A stretch of 64,000 bases of DNA, from contig ML664161.1 in the NCBI GenBank assembly GCA_007570785.1, forward strand, positions 5,530,723-5,594,722, given 5' to 3'. Position numbers and translations under genes: made by a program. Source of the stretch: Antilocapra americana. Taxonomy: Eukaryota; Chordata; Mammalia; Artiodactyla; Antilocapridae. How positions within the stretch are numbered: the stretch's first letter is position 1; the number at the start of each line of letters is the position of its first letter. This document shows positions 54,191 through 64,000 of this stretch, one piece after another. The notes beneath the pieces are model-generated. The model was not told where the DNA came from and ran no database searches. It saw nothing but the letters and a program-made list of their open reading frames with translations.

Positions 54191-57176
54191 AGAAGTACAG
54201 TTCTGCCAATGCATCTAATTTACATGGCTAAACTGAACATTTCATGTCTCAGTCAAAAGTATCTGCAATTGAATTACCTCATTGATTTTGAGAATCCTGA
54301 AGGACTTCTTAAACAAGAGTACAGACCCTGAAGAAATCTCTTTTAGGAAAAAAGCAATATGAATCCCAGTGGAGAATTACAGTCTCTACTCTGAAAAGCA
54401 TACATTACTTGTAGGCCAGAAAATGGAATATTCCAACTTCACATATGTTCAGATCTTTACTGGACATTCTGTTAAACTTCCGTTTGGTAAGCAATAGAAT
54501 GGAGAATTAGAAGATACCCAAAACTGGGAAGACGTCTTCAGGAAAGTGAGAGAGAAGCACTGAAGTGCCAAGACAACAAATCCAAGGTAGGAGTGAGAAT
54601 CAAGCCTGGAGGTAGTCAGTACTATTGACATCTATAGAAAGGTCCAGAATACTAGGTCCTCATTTTCAGGCATACTGCAAGGCAGGTGATATCATTCTAA
54701 TTCAGAATATTGGAATTCTGATTTACCCATTTGCTCATTCTGAATTTAATCATTTCCCCACAGACAAATATCTTCCGGGTATGGAAACCCAAATAGCCCT
54801 TTTGAGCTTGCAAAGCTGAAGCCCAGGCCTGGAAAGCTCCATGGGGGTGCCTATAGGGCCCATCCCAGGCACTAGCCATCTGACATGGATTGCCACATCT
54901 ATAGGTTGCCACAAGATATGCCTGGGACACCCTGAAGTTGCTTATTCTAGCCTCAACACAGTGTTTTCCTTGAAGGATTTCTTTCCTTTGACAAAGTTGA
55001 TATTGACTAATATTAACATATAATGATAAACTGTTAACACTGCTTGTTTGCTGTATAGCCTCCCAGGTATCTTCATATTCATTTTAAAAAAGCAAAAACA
55101 AAAATGGAATTTTCCTTTATATGCAATTCTTGCTTTTTCATATATGATAGAAATCTTTCCATGTCAGAATATATAGCTCTACATCATATTTTAAAATCTA
55201 CATAAAATACAACAGAAAGGCAACAAATTACTGGGTCCATAGTTGTAAAGCCATCTCAGGTAACCTTTGATTAGGCAGTTTTAGCAATATGATGAGTGAT
55301 GGCTAAACTGCCAGAGGACGTCAATGAAGCAGAGACAGTAATTGGAGACAAATGCAACTGGCTTTTAGAGTTGGAGGAGCAGCAGAATAGTTAAGAGAGA
55401 GGTTAGAAAAATGAAGACACAGGGGAAAACAACTGATGACAAGAGAGAGAGGAAGAGTTAAGCTCAACAGAATAATTGACGTTATGAAGCCTGCAGGATG
55501 GAAATGGAATCCAATTGAAGGCATCATGTAGAGAAACTGATTTTAGAACCCATAAAAAGAAGAGAAAGAGAAGTGGAAACAGGGGGCATTCTAAGGTATT
55601 CTCATCAACTAGCTCAGGTTTCACAGTAAGATCAAAAAGGTGCAGCTCTTGGAACCTGAGAAATGTGTGCAGGGTGACCTATATAAGTCCTAATGTCCAG
55701 AGCAAAAATGAAAATGTGTAGTTTTTGTTCAAAAAGTAAGGGAAAATATTATAGGTACTGAAATGTAAGGTTTTTATTTTTATTTTTTTTAAATAATGTC
55801 TGATCCTATTAGGATGTTTTTTATTTACTGTTGTGTTTCTGGGCACAAGATACTTGGGGAAATGCAGATACTCATACAGGCCTATGTCCTCCTGTGTAGC
55901 TCAGCATGTGTGCACCAGGGAACTCACACAGTGCCCTGGCTGGGGGCCAAAAAGCCAATCTCTCCTTCCTACTTGCTTACAGCCCTACCCAATGCGGATG
56001 GGCAAACCCCATGCCTGTGCTTGGATGTGCTCAGTATTGGATCAGAGCTGAGTGGGAAGCTCAACCCTGCAAACTCACCCTCCAGGTGTGCTCTGTGGCT
56101 GTCAGCCTGAACTGTGGCCAGCTGCTGCTAAAACTCACCAAAGCATCATGGAAACTGTTCACCAAACCCTTAATCTTCTCCCAACCCATGGTCAGGCCTT
56201 TACTGAGTGGGGAGGGGAGCAGAGTAGCACTGGTCACTGGATACTGGGGGGGAGAGGGGGAGGGCAGCCTGGTGGAAGCATTCCAGAGAGAAAGCAAATT
56301 CATAGATGAAAAGACATGAGTTGAGGAACCAGGTCCTTGGGCCCTGCCTTATTGTCCCACATGCCTTCACTTACAAAACACAAACACCAACATTAATAAT
56401 ATTAGATATTTCCAGATGGTGAACACAGAACATTAAATCCTAAATATTGGACCCTTCTGAGCCCAATGCCCTTTGCCATTACAATTGTCACATGACTGTG
56501 TGTGCACAAGTGCCTGTGTGTGTGTCATATTAAAAGCTTAGAATTCTCACTGTCGAATTCAATGAAGCATCAGCATAAGCCAAATTGCTGGTGAGAGTTC
56601 CTTCATCAGTGATGTCCTTGGTTGTTGTCTTTGGAGGAAAAGCAGAGTAAATAGATGATAGAGCCATATTATGACTTTCATGGACCTAAGGCATTTTTCC
56701 CTTAATAGACCCTTTCAGTCTTGAAAAAATGTATATTTTATGATTGCAATGATATAAATATTCTTCATTAAAATATTTTTTCAACCTAAAAGGTTGAACT
56801 AGTAAAAAATTTATGTGGTCATCAGAAAGTATTATGGGCTCTAGGCACTGTGCCTAATGGATAAGCTGGTCGCTCCTGGATGGTGGTTGTCATTCAGAAC
56901 TGGCATAGTAGGTGTGGGATGAGATCTGGGAAAGGATTCTGGAGAGCCATTGGAGACAGCATGAGACCCTGACTGGGTGGAGAGGAGTATGAGAAGTGTC
57001 TAGGAAATGAAGAATTCCTAGATGGGGGCCTGGAGTCACAGAGAAAGGAGAGGGAAGGAGTCACTAGGAATATATCAAAAAGTTTGGAGTCAGAGTGGGA
57101 AATAATCTAGGTCCTAGGGTGTTGAAACATTCAAAAAGTATAAAGATTCAAAGCTTTGGATCTAGATAAAGACCAA
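54191..57176. other. 3 kb without recognised gene; one GC-richer segment
   Basis: 55110-55200 ('tgctttttcatatatgatag', 'tttccatgtcagaatatata') is a possible antisense L1M scrap. 55320-55640 is purine-rich. 55900-56320 is GC-richer than its surroundings and open in three frames (137 codons at 55906-56319 +, 85 codons at 56052-56309 +, 80 codons at 56061-56303 -), but no domain is recognisable. Confidence 0.35.
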
Positions 57177-57187
57177 TTATGGGCCAC

Positions 57188-57397
57188 CAGACTTCCCTGG
57201 TGGCTCAGACGGTAAAGCATCTGCCTGCAATGCAGGAGACCTGGGTTCGATCCCTGGGTTGGGAAGATACCCTGGAGAAGGAAATGGCAACCCACTCCAG
57301 TACTCTGGCCTGGAAAATTCCGTGGACGGAGGAGGCTGGTAGGCTACAGTCCATGGGGTTGCAAAGAGTGAGACATGACTGAGAAACTTCGCTTCAC
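57188..57397 (+). mobile_element. Bov-tA SINE with 11-bp target duplication
   Basis: 'ttccctggtggctcagacgg' to 'gacatgactgagaaacttcg'. TTATGGGCCAC flanks it at 57177-57187 and 57398-57408. It is the copy closest to consensus in the window, so probably the youngest SINE here. Confidence 0.96.
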
Positions 57398-57430
57398 TTA
57401 TGGGCCACAAAGTGTTTTATCTTCATGTTT

Positions 57431-58112
57431 TCTGTTTCAGTTCAGTCACACAGTCATGTCTGACTCTGTGACCCCATGGACTGCAGCACATCAGACTTCC
57501 TTTTCCATCACCAACTCCTGGAGCTTACTCAAACTCATGTCCATTGAGTCAGTGATACCATCCAACCATTTCATCCTCTGTCATCCTTTTCTCCTCCCAC
57601 CTTCCATCTTCCCCAGAATCAGGGTCTTTTCAAATGAGTCAGCTCTTCACATCAGGTGGCCAAAGTATTGGAGTGTCAGCTTCAACATCAGTCCTTCCAA
57701 TGGACACCCAGGACTGATTTCTTTTAGAATGGACTGGTTGGATCTCCTTGCTGTCCAAGGGACTCTCAAAAGTCTCCAATACCACATTTCAAAAGTATCA
57801 ATTCTTTGGTGTTCAGCTTTCTTCATTGTCCAATTCTCACAACCATACATGACTACTGGAAAAACTATAGCTTTGACTAGATGGACCTTTGTTGGCAGAG
57901 TAATGTATCTGCTTTTTAATATGCTGTCTAGGTTGGTCATGACTTTCCTTCCAAGGAGCAAGCTTCTTTTAATTTCATGGCTGCAGTCACCATCTGCAGT
58001 GATTTGGGAGCCCCCCAAAATAAAGCCTGTCACTGTTTTCATTGTTTCCCCATCTATTTGCCATGAAGTGATGGGACCAGATGCCATGATCTTAGTTTTC
58101 TGAATGTTGAGT
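57431..58112 (-). mobile_element. BovB LINE 3' fragment with 14-bp target duplication
   Basis: 'tctgtttcagttcagtcaca' to 'cttagttttctgaatgttga'. The minus-strand frame 57647-58138 is open for about 160 codons and carries IMASGPITSWQIDGE, GCENWTMKKAEHQRIDTF and [20 protein letters not shown], part of the polyprotein downstream of the reverse transcriptase. TTATCTTCATGTTT (57417-57430) and TTATCTTTATGTTT (58113-58126) flank it with one mismatch. Confidence 0.94.
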
Positions 58113-58168
58113 TTATCTTTATGTTTAATTTTACTCATTTAAGTTTGCTCACAATATATTAAGTCATC
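58113..58168. other. Short spacer
   Basis: Includes the right target duplication of the preceding BovB. Confidence 0.4.
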
Positions 58169-58445
58169 AGTAGGACTTCCCAAGGGGTTCATTGGTTAAG
58201 AATCCACCTGCCAATGTAGGGGATGCAGGTTTGATCCCTGGTCCAGGAAGATTCCACATGCTCCTGGGAAGCTAATTCCATGCACCACGACTACTGAGCC
58301 TTCACTCTAGAGGCTGTGCTGCACAACTAGAGAAGCCACAATGAGAAACCCGATCACCATAACATAGAGTAGCCCTTGCTTGCTACTAGAGAAAGCCTGC
58401 ACAGAGCAAGGAAGACCCAGAACAACCAAAAATGGATAAATAATT
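58169..58445 (+). mobile_element. CHR-2 SINE
   Basis: 'ggacttcccaaggggttcat', 'ggttaagaatccacctgcca', 'gcaggtttgatccctggtcc', 'accacgactactgagccttc', 'acaactagagaagccacaat' and a final 'aaaatggataaataa' follow the tRNA-derived CHR-2 SINE of cetaceans, hippos and ruminants. Confidence 0.85.
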
Positions 58446-59310
58446 TTTTTAAGTTATCAGTAAGTATTCCCTAAGAAATAAATTCTGCAGGAAAGAAATC
58501 TTTTCAGATGATTTTTAATTTTAAGAAGGAAAAATCACTAAATTATACTCTCCCAGTTCCAGTTTGTTTGGCTTTGATTAAAGAAAGAGATGAGAGAAGG
58601 GAATATTGTTTTGTTCCAGTTGGGTCTTTTAAATATCGTCACCAATTTTTGTGAACAGGAACTTCAGGGTTTGAATTCAGCACATTTCTACTTAATTTAC
58701 AAGTGCTAATATTTCTAAGATAAATTTAAGCAATAGAACATCAGATTATATATGAGCTATTTTATAATAATAGAAATCACTTTTAACTACAGGTTAAGTG
58801 ACTACATTAAAAGGGAATACAATTATTTTAATGGATTTCTAATTAAATGCTTAAATCCTGGATAGTCTAGAGGTGCACTTTAAATTAAATTGATCTTTCT
58901 TGGAAATTTGGTTGAAAGCTGTTGGCAAAGGAGAAAAAAAAGGGAAAAAAAATAGATTCTATTTTTAGTGTGTAATACTTTATGATAAATGGTGCTTATT
59001 TAGGTAAACATCAGAAAAAGAAAGGTACAGAGAAAGAACTGGAGAATGTAATTTAATAATGGGTATAAAACATAAATACACATTTTTCCAAAAGAGTAAT
59101 AACTTATAAACAAACAGAAAATGTTAATTCTCAATATAGTACAAATTAAAGAAGGGGACCAATTTCACTAAAAGTAAAGTAGCAAAATGTCACATGATTT
59201 TATTTGTACAATTGTTTATAATTTTTTATTTTAAAATAACTTTGATAGAAAAAACACATAATTATTGATTTTAATCTTCCAAATATTTTGTATGTGGTAA
59301 TGTTACATTA
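58446..59310. other. Unassigned AT-rich stretch
   Basis: Nothing recognised. Confidence 0.35.
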
Positions 59311-59512
59311 GGGCTTCCCTGGTGGCTCAGATGGTAAAGAAACTGCCATGCAGGAGACCTGGGTTCGTTCCTTGGGTTGGGAAAACCCCCTGGGAAAGGC
59401 AATGGCAGCCTACTCCAGTTTCTGGCCTGGAGAATTCCATAAACATAGGAGCCTGGAGAATTACAGTCCATGGGGTAGCAAAGAGTCAGACATGACTGAG
59501 CAACTAACACAC
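59311..59512 (+). mobile_element. Bov-tA SINE
   Basis: 'gggcttccctggtggctcag' to 'cagacatgactgagcaacta', then an ACACAC-rich tail to about 59523. Confidence 0.95.
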
Positions 59513-59960
59513 ACAGACACACAACCTTACACAGATAGAAGAGGACAAGAGGGAGGAGAAGAAAGGAAGAGTAGGAAGTAATAAAAAGGGTAAAACAGTG
59601 TGGTCTGCAGTTAAACTTTGCAATCAGAGTATGAATGGCCATTTGTTAAAAGTGTTGAAGGGACTCCTATGGTGTAACAGTTGGTACTTGTTTATCTTTT
59701 AAGGTTCTTTTGAATTCAGCAATTAGGTAAATAAGTTATTTCTAGCACTTTAATTCAAAAATTTTCCTAGAAGAGAAATAAAGGTAACAGAAGTGGCACA
59801 CAATTTACAGTCACAAAAATATAATGCTAACTCAAAAAGATTTTGTAATATAAAGAGAAACTCAAGCATCATATAGAAAAAGTAGTGCTTTTCTCCTCTG
59901 TTGCCTGTGCAGAAGTCACTGGTGACTATTTCATCTGGGTCACATGCCCTTCCTTAATCT
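59513..59960. other. Unassigned stretch
   Basis: 59525-59590 is purine-rich (gagga/gaagga words). Nothing else recognised. Confidence 0.35.
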
Positions 59961-59968
59961 AACCATGT

Positions 59969-60186
59969 AGTTGCTGCTGCTGTTGTTCAGTCCTTAAGTC
60001 ATTTGTGACTCTTTGTCAACCCATGGGCTGTAGCCTGCCAGGCTCCTCTGTCCTTGGGATTTCCCAGGCAAAAATACTGGAGTGGACTGCCATTTCCTTC
60101 TCTAGAGGATCTTCCTAACCTAGGGACTAATACTGCATTTCCTGCTTGGGAGGCAGATTCTTTACCACTGAGCCACTGGGAAGCCC
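59969..60186 (-). mobile_element. Bov-tA SINE with 8-bp target duplication
   Basis: 'tgctgctgttgttcagtcct' to 'cactgagccactgggaagcc'. AACCATGT flanks it at 59961-59968 and 60187-60194. Confidence 0.93.
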
Positions 60187-60194
60187 AACCATGT

Positions 60195-62219
60195 GGCTCT
60201 GAAGATGGAATTCTCAGGTTGTCCCAGCTGGGATCCTGTGCCTGTCCTATAGTTTGATGGGGGTCATGGGGACAGATGGGTGCCAACAGCCTTCATGTTA
60301 CCCCAGTCCACAAGAAAGAGGCTCTGTAATCAGAGGAAAGAAAAGAGAAAAAAGTTGTATTTAGATAAAATCATGACTAGAACCCTCCAAAGTCATAATA
60401 TCAACTCAACACAGTTTCTATCAGACTCCCATTCATGGACCGTGAGGCTTCTGTATATTATAACATAGCCAGTTCCCTTTAGCTAGTTTGACCTTTAGGG
60501 TTCCGGTGTAGAGATGAAGTTGACTAAAAGGGGATAGGGTTAATAAGGGGTAACGGAGGGAAGAGAAGTTAGCTCAGTTTCTTAGTCTTAATTCCCAGCT
60601 TCTGAATCCTCTTTTCACTCTGTCAACTGCCCTGGAATCTAGAGCTATTTAAGGCCCCAAGGCAGGCACTCTCCTAGTTTCTCTGCTGGCTGCCTCAACT
60701 TTTGGCTCCTTCATTCACTAATGATCTTACTCTTTCCTTGAATCTGATATGTGAGGATAAAGCTAGTCAAAATCCACTCTAGGAGGAGAATCCAGCCTCA
60801 CACTCACTTACCCAGAAAAGTTTTCCCATTCACTCACATAGTTACTGGGAGAGAAAAGGCTCCCCATCTATCATTTCTCTGTATAACTATCAGTTGATCA
60901 ATCAATCAATCAATACTCTATTAATGGAACCCCAGTGTGTATTCTGTCCTGTATCCCAACACTTCAGAAAAGATGCACCTCTCAAGCAAGCTCTACAGTA
61001 TCCAGAGCCAGGTGTCCCCTACTCTCCATTTGTGACCCTTAGAGTTAGATATTCCAAGGTCTTTGAACAATTTCTAGACCAACCCAGTTATCTCAATCAA
61101 GCAGGCAGTCAGCCAACCATTTTTCATTACCCACCTTTGATTTCCAAGCCCTGCATTAGTCCTGTTTTCTCCCACAGCCCCTCTTCTAACTCTCTAGATG
61201 TGTCTCCATTTACCATTCATTTAGAAAACATTAAGTAGCATCTAAATGCTAGAGTTATGTTAGACCTCCAAGGAAAAAAAGGAGAAGCAGAACCAGTCAC
61301 TGTCCAAAAGATGAAAATCTCTCAGAGGAACATACCTTTCATTATAGAGAGTGAATCTGGAGTTTGGCTAAATGTTTCTTTTTTTTTCTGAGTGCCCAAG
61401 GTGAATGCCTTATCCATTTCTGGAAATAATATCCTTTGCTCCCAGCCTATAGTGAGTTTGACTCTTTCTTGAAAGCTGTAAGAGAATCAATGTATTTGGA
61501 CTGTGGGTTAAAATGCATATATAGAAAAGTAACTAAGCAAAATGAACTACTGATAGATTAATTTTTGTTTAGCCCAGTTTTACTGGCTCACTCATCTTTC
61601 TTTGCCATTTGTGCTTGACATTATAAATTACAGAAATGATTTTGCATATCATTAAGTGTATGTCAAGTTCATGTTTTCAGTAGGCTCTATGTACGTGCTT
61701 TATTTTCATTGTTTGCAGTCCCTAACAGAGAGACTATGATAACAGTATTGTATCACTATTTACCAGAGCCTCATTACACTGTGGTCTTCAGGGATGATAT
61801 TGGTTGTGTTATAGATGAAGCAGCAATATAATATATCCAAGTAAGTCTGACCTTGGAAGCTCTGTTTTCAATAAGAAGAAAGAATAGATTATTCTGGATT
61901 CTGACAAACCTTTTGTAAAAAATAGTCATCCCCAAAGGCTAACTTGCTATCCACATCTTTCTACTATGTGGCAGAAAGACTTCATAATTTACAAATCTAC
62001 CAGATTGTTTTCAGTCCTCATTTGATTTGATTTTCAGCAGCATTGATTTTCTTGTTCATTCCCTTTAAAAAAGACATTCCTCCTTGGGTACCAGGATTCC
62101 ACACTGTCTGCTCCTTTCCACCTTCTTGATTCCCCTTTCTCAGTCTCTTTGCTGAGCCTTCTCCCTCTGCAGTTTTATCTACCCATTACTTATCTGTTCA
62201 CTTATTCACTTTCATCTGT
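60195..62219. other. 2 kb without recognised gene
   Basis: 60897-60914 is an (ATCA)n microsatellite. The 114-codon frame at 60894-61238 (+) begins in it and has no recognised domain. 62085-62165 ('cttctcagtctctttgctga'-like words) may be an L2 internal fragment. Confidence 0.35.
60897..60914. repeat. (ATCA)n microsatellite, about 4.5 units
   Basis: Uninterrupted ATCA units. Confidence 0.9.
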
Positions 62220-62307
62220 GGGATCTTAGTTTCCTGACCAGGGATTGAACCAGTGCCCCCTGCGGTGGAAGCATAGCATCTTAACCACTGGACCACAAGG
62301 GAAGTCC
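62220..62307 (-). mobile_element. CHR-2 SINE, 5' part
   Basis: 'ggatcttagtttcctgacca', 'gggattgaaccagtgccccc', 'tcttaaccactggaccacaa' and 'gggaagtcc' are the antisense tRNA-related half of CHR-2. Confidence 0.82.
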
Positions 62308-62324
62308 AGTTTTTTCCCTCCTTT

Positions 62325-62445
62325 TCAGCAAATATTTATTGTGCATACTATATGACAAACACTGCCTTAAGTACTAGAACTATAGCAACAAGCAAAACAT
62401 ATACCATCTCTGTCCTCAAGGAGCTAACAATATATTAAAATTGTT
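62325..62445 (-). repeat. L2 LINE 3' end
   Basis: 'agcaaatatttattgtgcat', 'atgacaaacactgccttaag', 'gaactatagcaacaagcaaa' and 'ctgtcctcaaggagctaaca' follow the antisense L2 terminus. Confidence 0.78.
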
Positions 62446-64000
62446 GGCTCCCTGGATTAGTATTTGTGCTCTCATTGCTCATTAAAATCTCATGGGGGCC
62501 CATATATATGACATCTTTCCCTTCCTCCTTCCTGAGCTAACACAAAGGATCAGCTTATCAAATCAGGCCCAGGAAGATAAGGGATCTATCCTGTACTGTG
62601 CTGTACTGATCATCTCAAGACTACAAGCAATCAACAGGCATAAGAAGAAACAAGGAGAAAACAGTAGCATCTCTGCAGCTGCTCAGATGGACATGCTCAC
62701 TGTAACCCAAAGTAACAGGTGATTGTGTGTGTGTGATTTCGTTTCTGTGCACTATTACGAAGTGTGCAGGGTCTCAGATTCTATAATACTCTACTATACA
62801 CTAACCAGTTAGCCTGTAACTGTTTCATAGATGGTGACACAAGACATGAGGCTCCAGGGTCAGAAACAAAGGGCTTTATTACTCCTGGCATAGCCAGTAG
62901 CCAGAGCTTTATATGTCTGTGTCAATTCCCTGTGTCCCCCCAGATTCCATAGCAGTGACACAAAGGGCTCATTATGGATGCCTACACATCAACTGGCTGC
63001 ATTAAACAAGGGAAACACTGAGCTTGGGGAATCCACCACTTTTAGAGTTAGCCGAAACAAGCCGCTTTGTTTTCTCAGGGGAGATGTTAGTTTGTCTCTC
63101 TGTGCAAACAGAGCCCTGAAAAATGGCTTGAGTAAAGAGTGATCTGACATAAAATATGTAAGGACATTCAGTACCCAGGGTGGATTGCTTCTCCCAGGAT
63201 ATATTTTCTCATGGACTGCACTAATATAATTTGAGATTCTCAATAATTTGAGAAATCCCTCTCATATCTTTAAGTCAACCCTCTCTATTGGTCCCTTCTC
63301 ATAAATATTTAAACTACTGCAAATCTGGTCCACCTTAAAAACTTTCTCTCTACTACGCTTTCCAGTCCAAATACAGCCTCCTTTTCTTAATAGTCAAAAT
63401 TATTGCAATATGTGTCTTAACTTTCTGTCTCCCTTTCTTTGTCTCCTACTTTTTCTTCAACCCAACACACTGCAACCTGGGATCAACCTAGTACCCTATT
63501 AAACAGCCTTCTAAGTCTCAGCTTCCTCCTCTGTAGGTAGGAGTAATATTTGGTATTTATTTCTTAGGGCACTACATCACTTTCCCCAATCTTTGGTGAA
63601 ACATAGATTAAAACATTTTACTGATTGGAGGACAGTAAATCTTTTTGAAAGTGTGTGCTGTTTGGGCTGCATTCAGTAACTTCCTCCAACAAACCCACTT
63701 TACAGTATGCATGTATCAGTTAGGATGACTCATTTTACAAGCAATAGGATTATGTGATTTAAAATGCCTTAACAATAAAAGGGAGGGTATTGAATCACTT
63801 AACTGAGAAGGCCAGAGGTGGGAAGGCTTCAGTCATAGTTCAATCAGGACTCCAACTCCTATATGCCTATTAGTCCTTCAGTTCCGTCCTGTTTGTTGGC
63901 TTTATCTTTAGTGTAGCTTCATTCATGGGAGCTGTAAAATGACTCATATGCACACATTACAGTTTCCAAAGCAACAAGGTCTCTATGTTTCAGGTTCCGA
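62446..64000. other. Unassigned stretch to the window end
   Basis: 62800-63240 has an AATAAAG on the minus strand (complement of 'ctttatt' near 62877) and may be an old antisense LTR. 63760-63950 ('gaatcacttaactgagaagg' onward) resembles a widespread mammalian repeat that I cannot name. No gene recognised. Confidence 0.35.

Noticed and set aside
55796..56110. 104-codon plus-strand frame
   Set aside because: It overlaps other frames of similar length, so it cannot be chosen over them. No domain, splice or conservation evidence.
57375..58103. 242-codon plus-strand open frame
   Set aside because: It is the antisense strand of a BovB copy whose true coding strand is minus. BovB antisense frames of this kind recur at 50513-51004 and elsewhere.
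9141..60186. Arrays of regularly similar 200-bp blocks that might suggest CRISPR or tandem repeats
   Set aside because: They are dispersed Bov-tA SINEs in both orientations, many with their own target duplications, in a mammalian genome.
60894..61238. 114-codon plus-strand frame
   Set aside because: It starts inside an ATCA microsatellite and shows no known domain.

Overview
The window is nuclear DNA from a ruminant, most likely a bovid. It carries at least a dozen BovB (RTE-clade) LINE copies, more than twenty Bov-tA/Bov-A2 SINEs, two CHR-2 SINEs (a cetartiodactyl family), artiodactyl-specific L1 3' ends and young ERV LTRs, together with pan-mammalian relics (L2, MIR, MER5A, MER20, MLT1, a Tigger-type element, old L1M). 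There are no bacterial genes, operons, CRISPR arrays or RNA genes. The DNA is AT-rich and looks like a gene desert or the interior of very long introns.

The only unique-sequence coding signal I can defend is one calcium-binding EGF-like exon at 4201-4322 (+). It has an AG acceptor, a GT donor and phase 1-1 ends. It is 122 nt long, not a multiple of three, because one base is missing near 4230, so as sequenced it is frame-broken. It may be a decaying gene or a one-base sequence error. Every other long open frame that I can identify is a retrotransposon remnant: BovB reverse transcriptase/C-terminal domain, or L1 ORF2 C-terminus.

Layout. 1-2312: MaLR-like LTR end, a mariner scrap, and an old L1M split by a solo LTR. 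2941-3773: BovB. 4201-4322: EGF exon. 4800-7532: L2, MIR and MER20. 9141-10131: two Bov-tA. 10337-12287: an L1 with inverted 5' half between 15-bp target duplications. 13310-16536: Bov-A2, Bov-tA and BovB. 16779-17292: solo LTR. 17681-19372: MER5A/Bov-tA nest, old L1M, Bov-tA. 20764-21780: unassigned repeat-like stretch. 21961-22509: inverted L1 with nested BovB. 23178-30496: several BovB, Bov-tA and L2 copies. 33336-37385: MLT1, Bov-tA copies, Tigger-type element, MIR and MER5A. 38129-46546: Bov-tA pairs, two long BovB (one 5'-inverted between 11-bp duplications), a third solo LTR, and more SINEs. 46773-47080: an unclassified palindrome with arms of about 142 bp. 49796-51128: BovB with an opposite-strand BovB nested in it. 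52395-64000: L1 3' end, MIR, Bov-tA, BovB, CHR-2, L2 and long unassigned AT-rich stretches.

The most informative content is insertion history. At least eighteen insertions can be delimited by their target-site duplications. Four elements (two L1, two BovB) have the 5' inversion typical of twin priming. All three solo LTRs lie on the minus strand with 4-bp duplications. Repeat family names come from recognising consensus features by eye; no database search was run, and several stretches are left unassigned.
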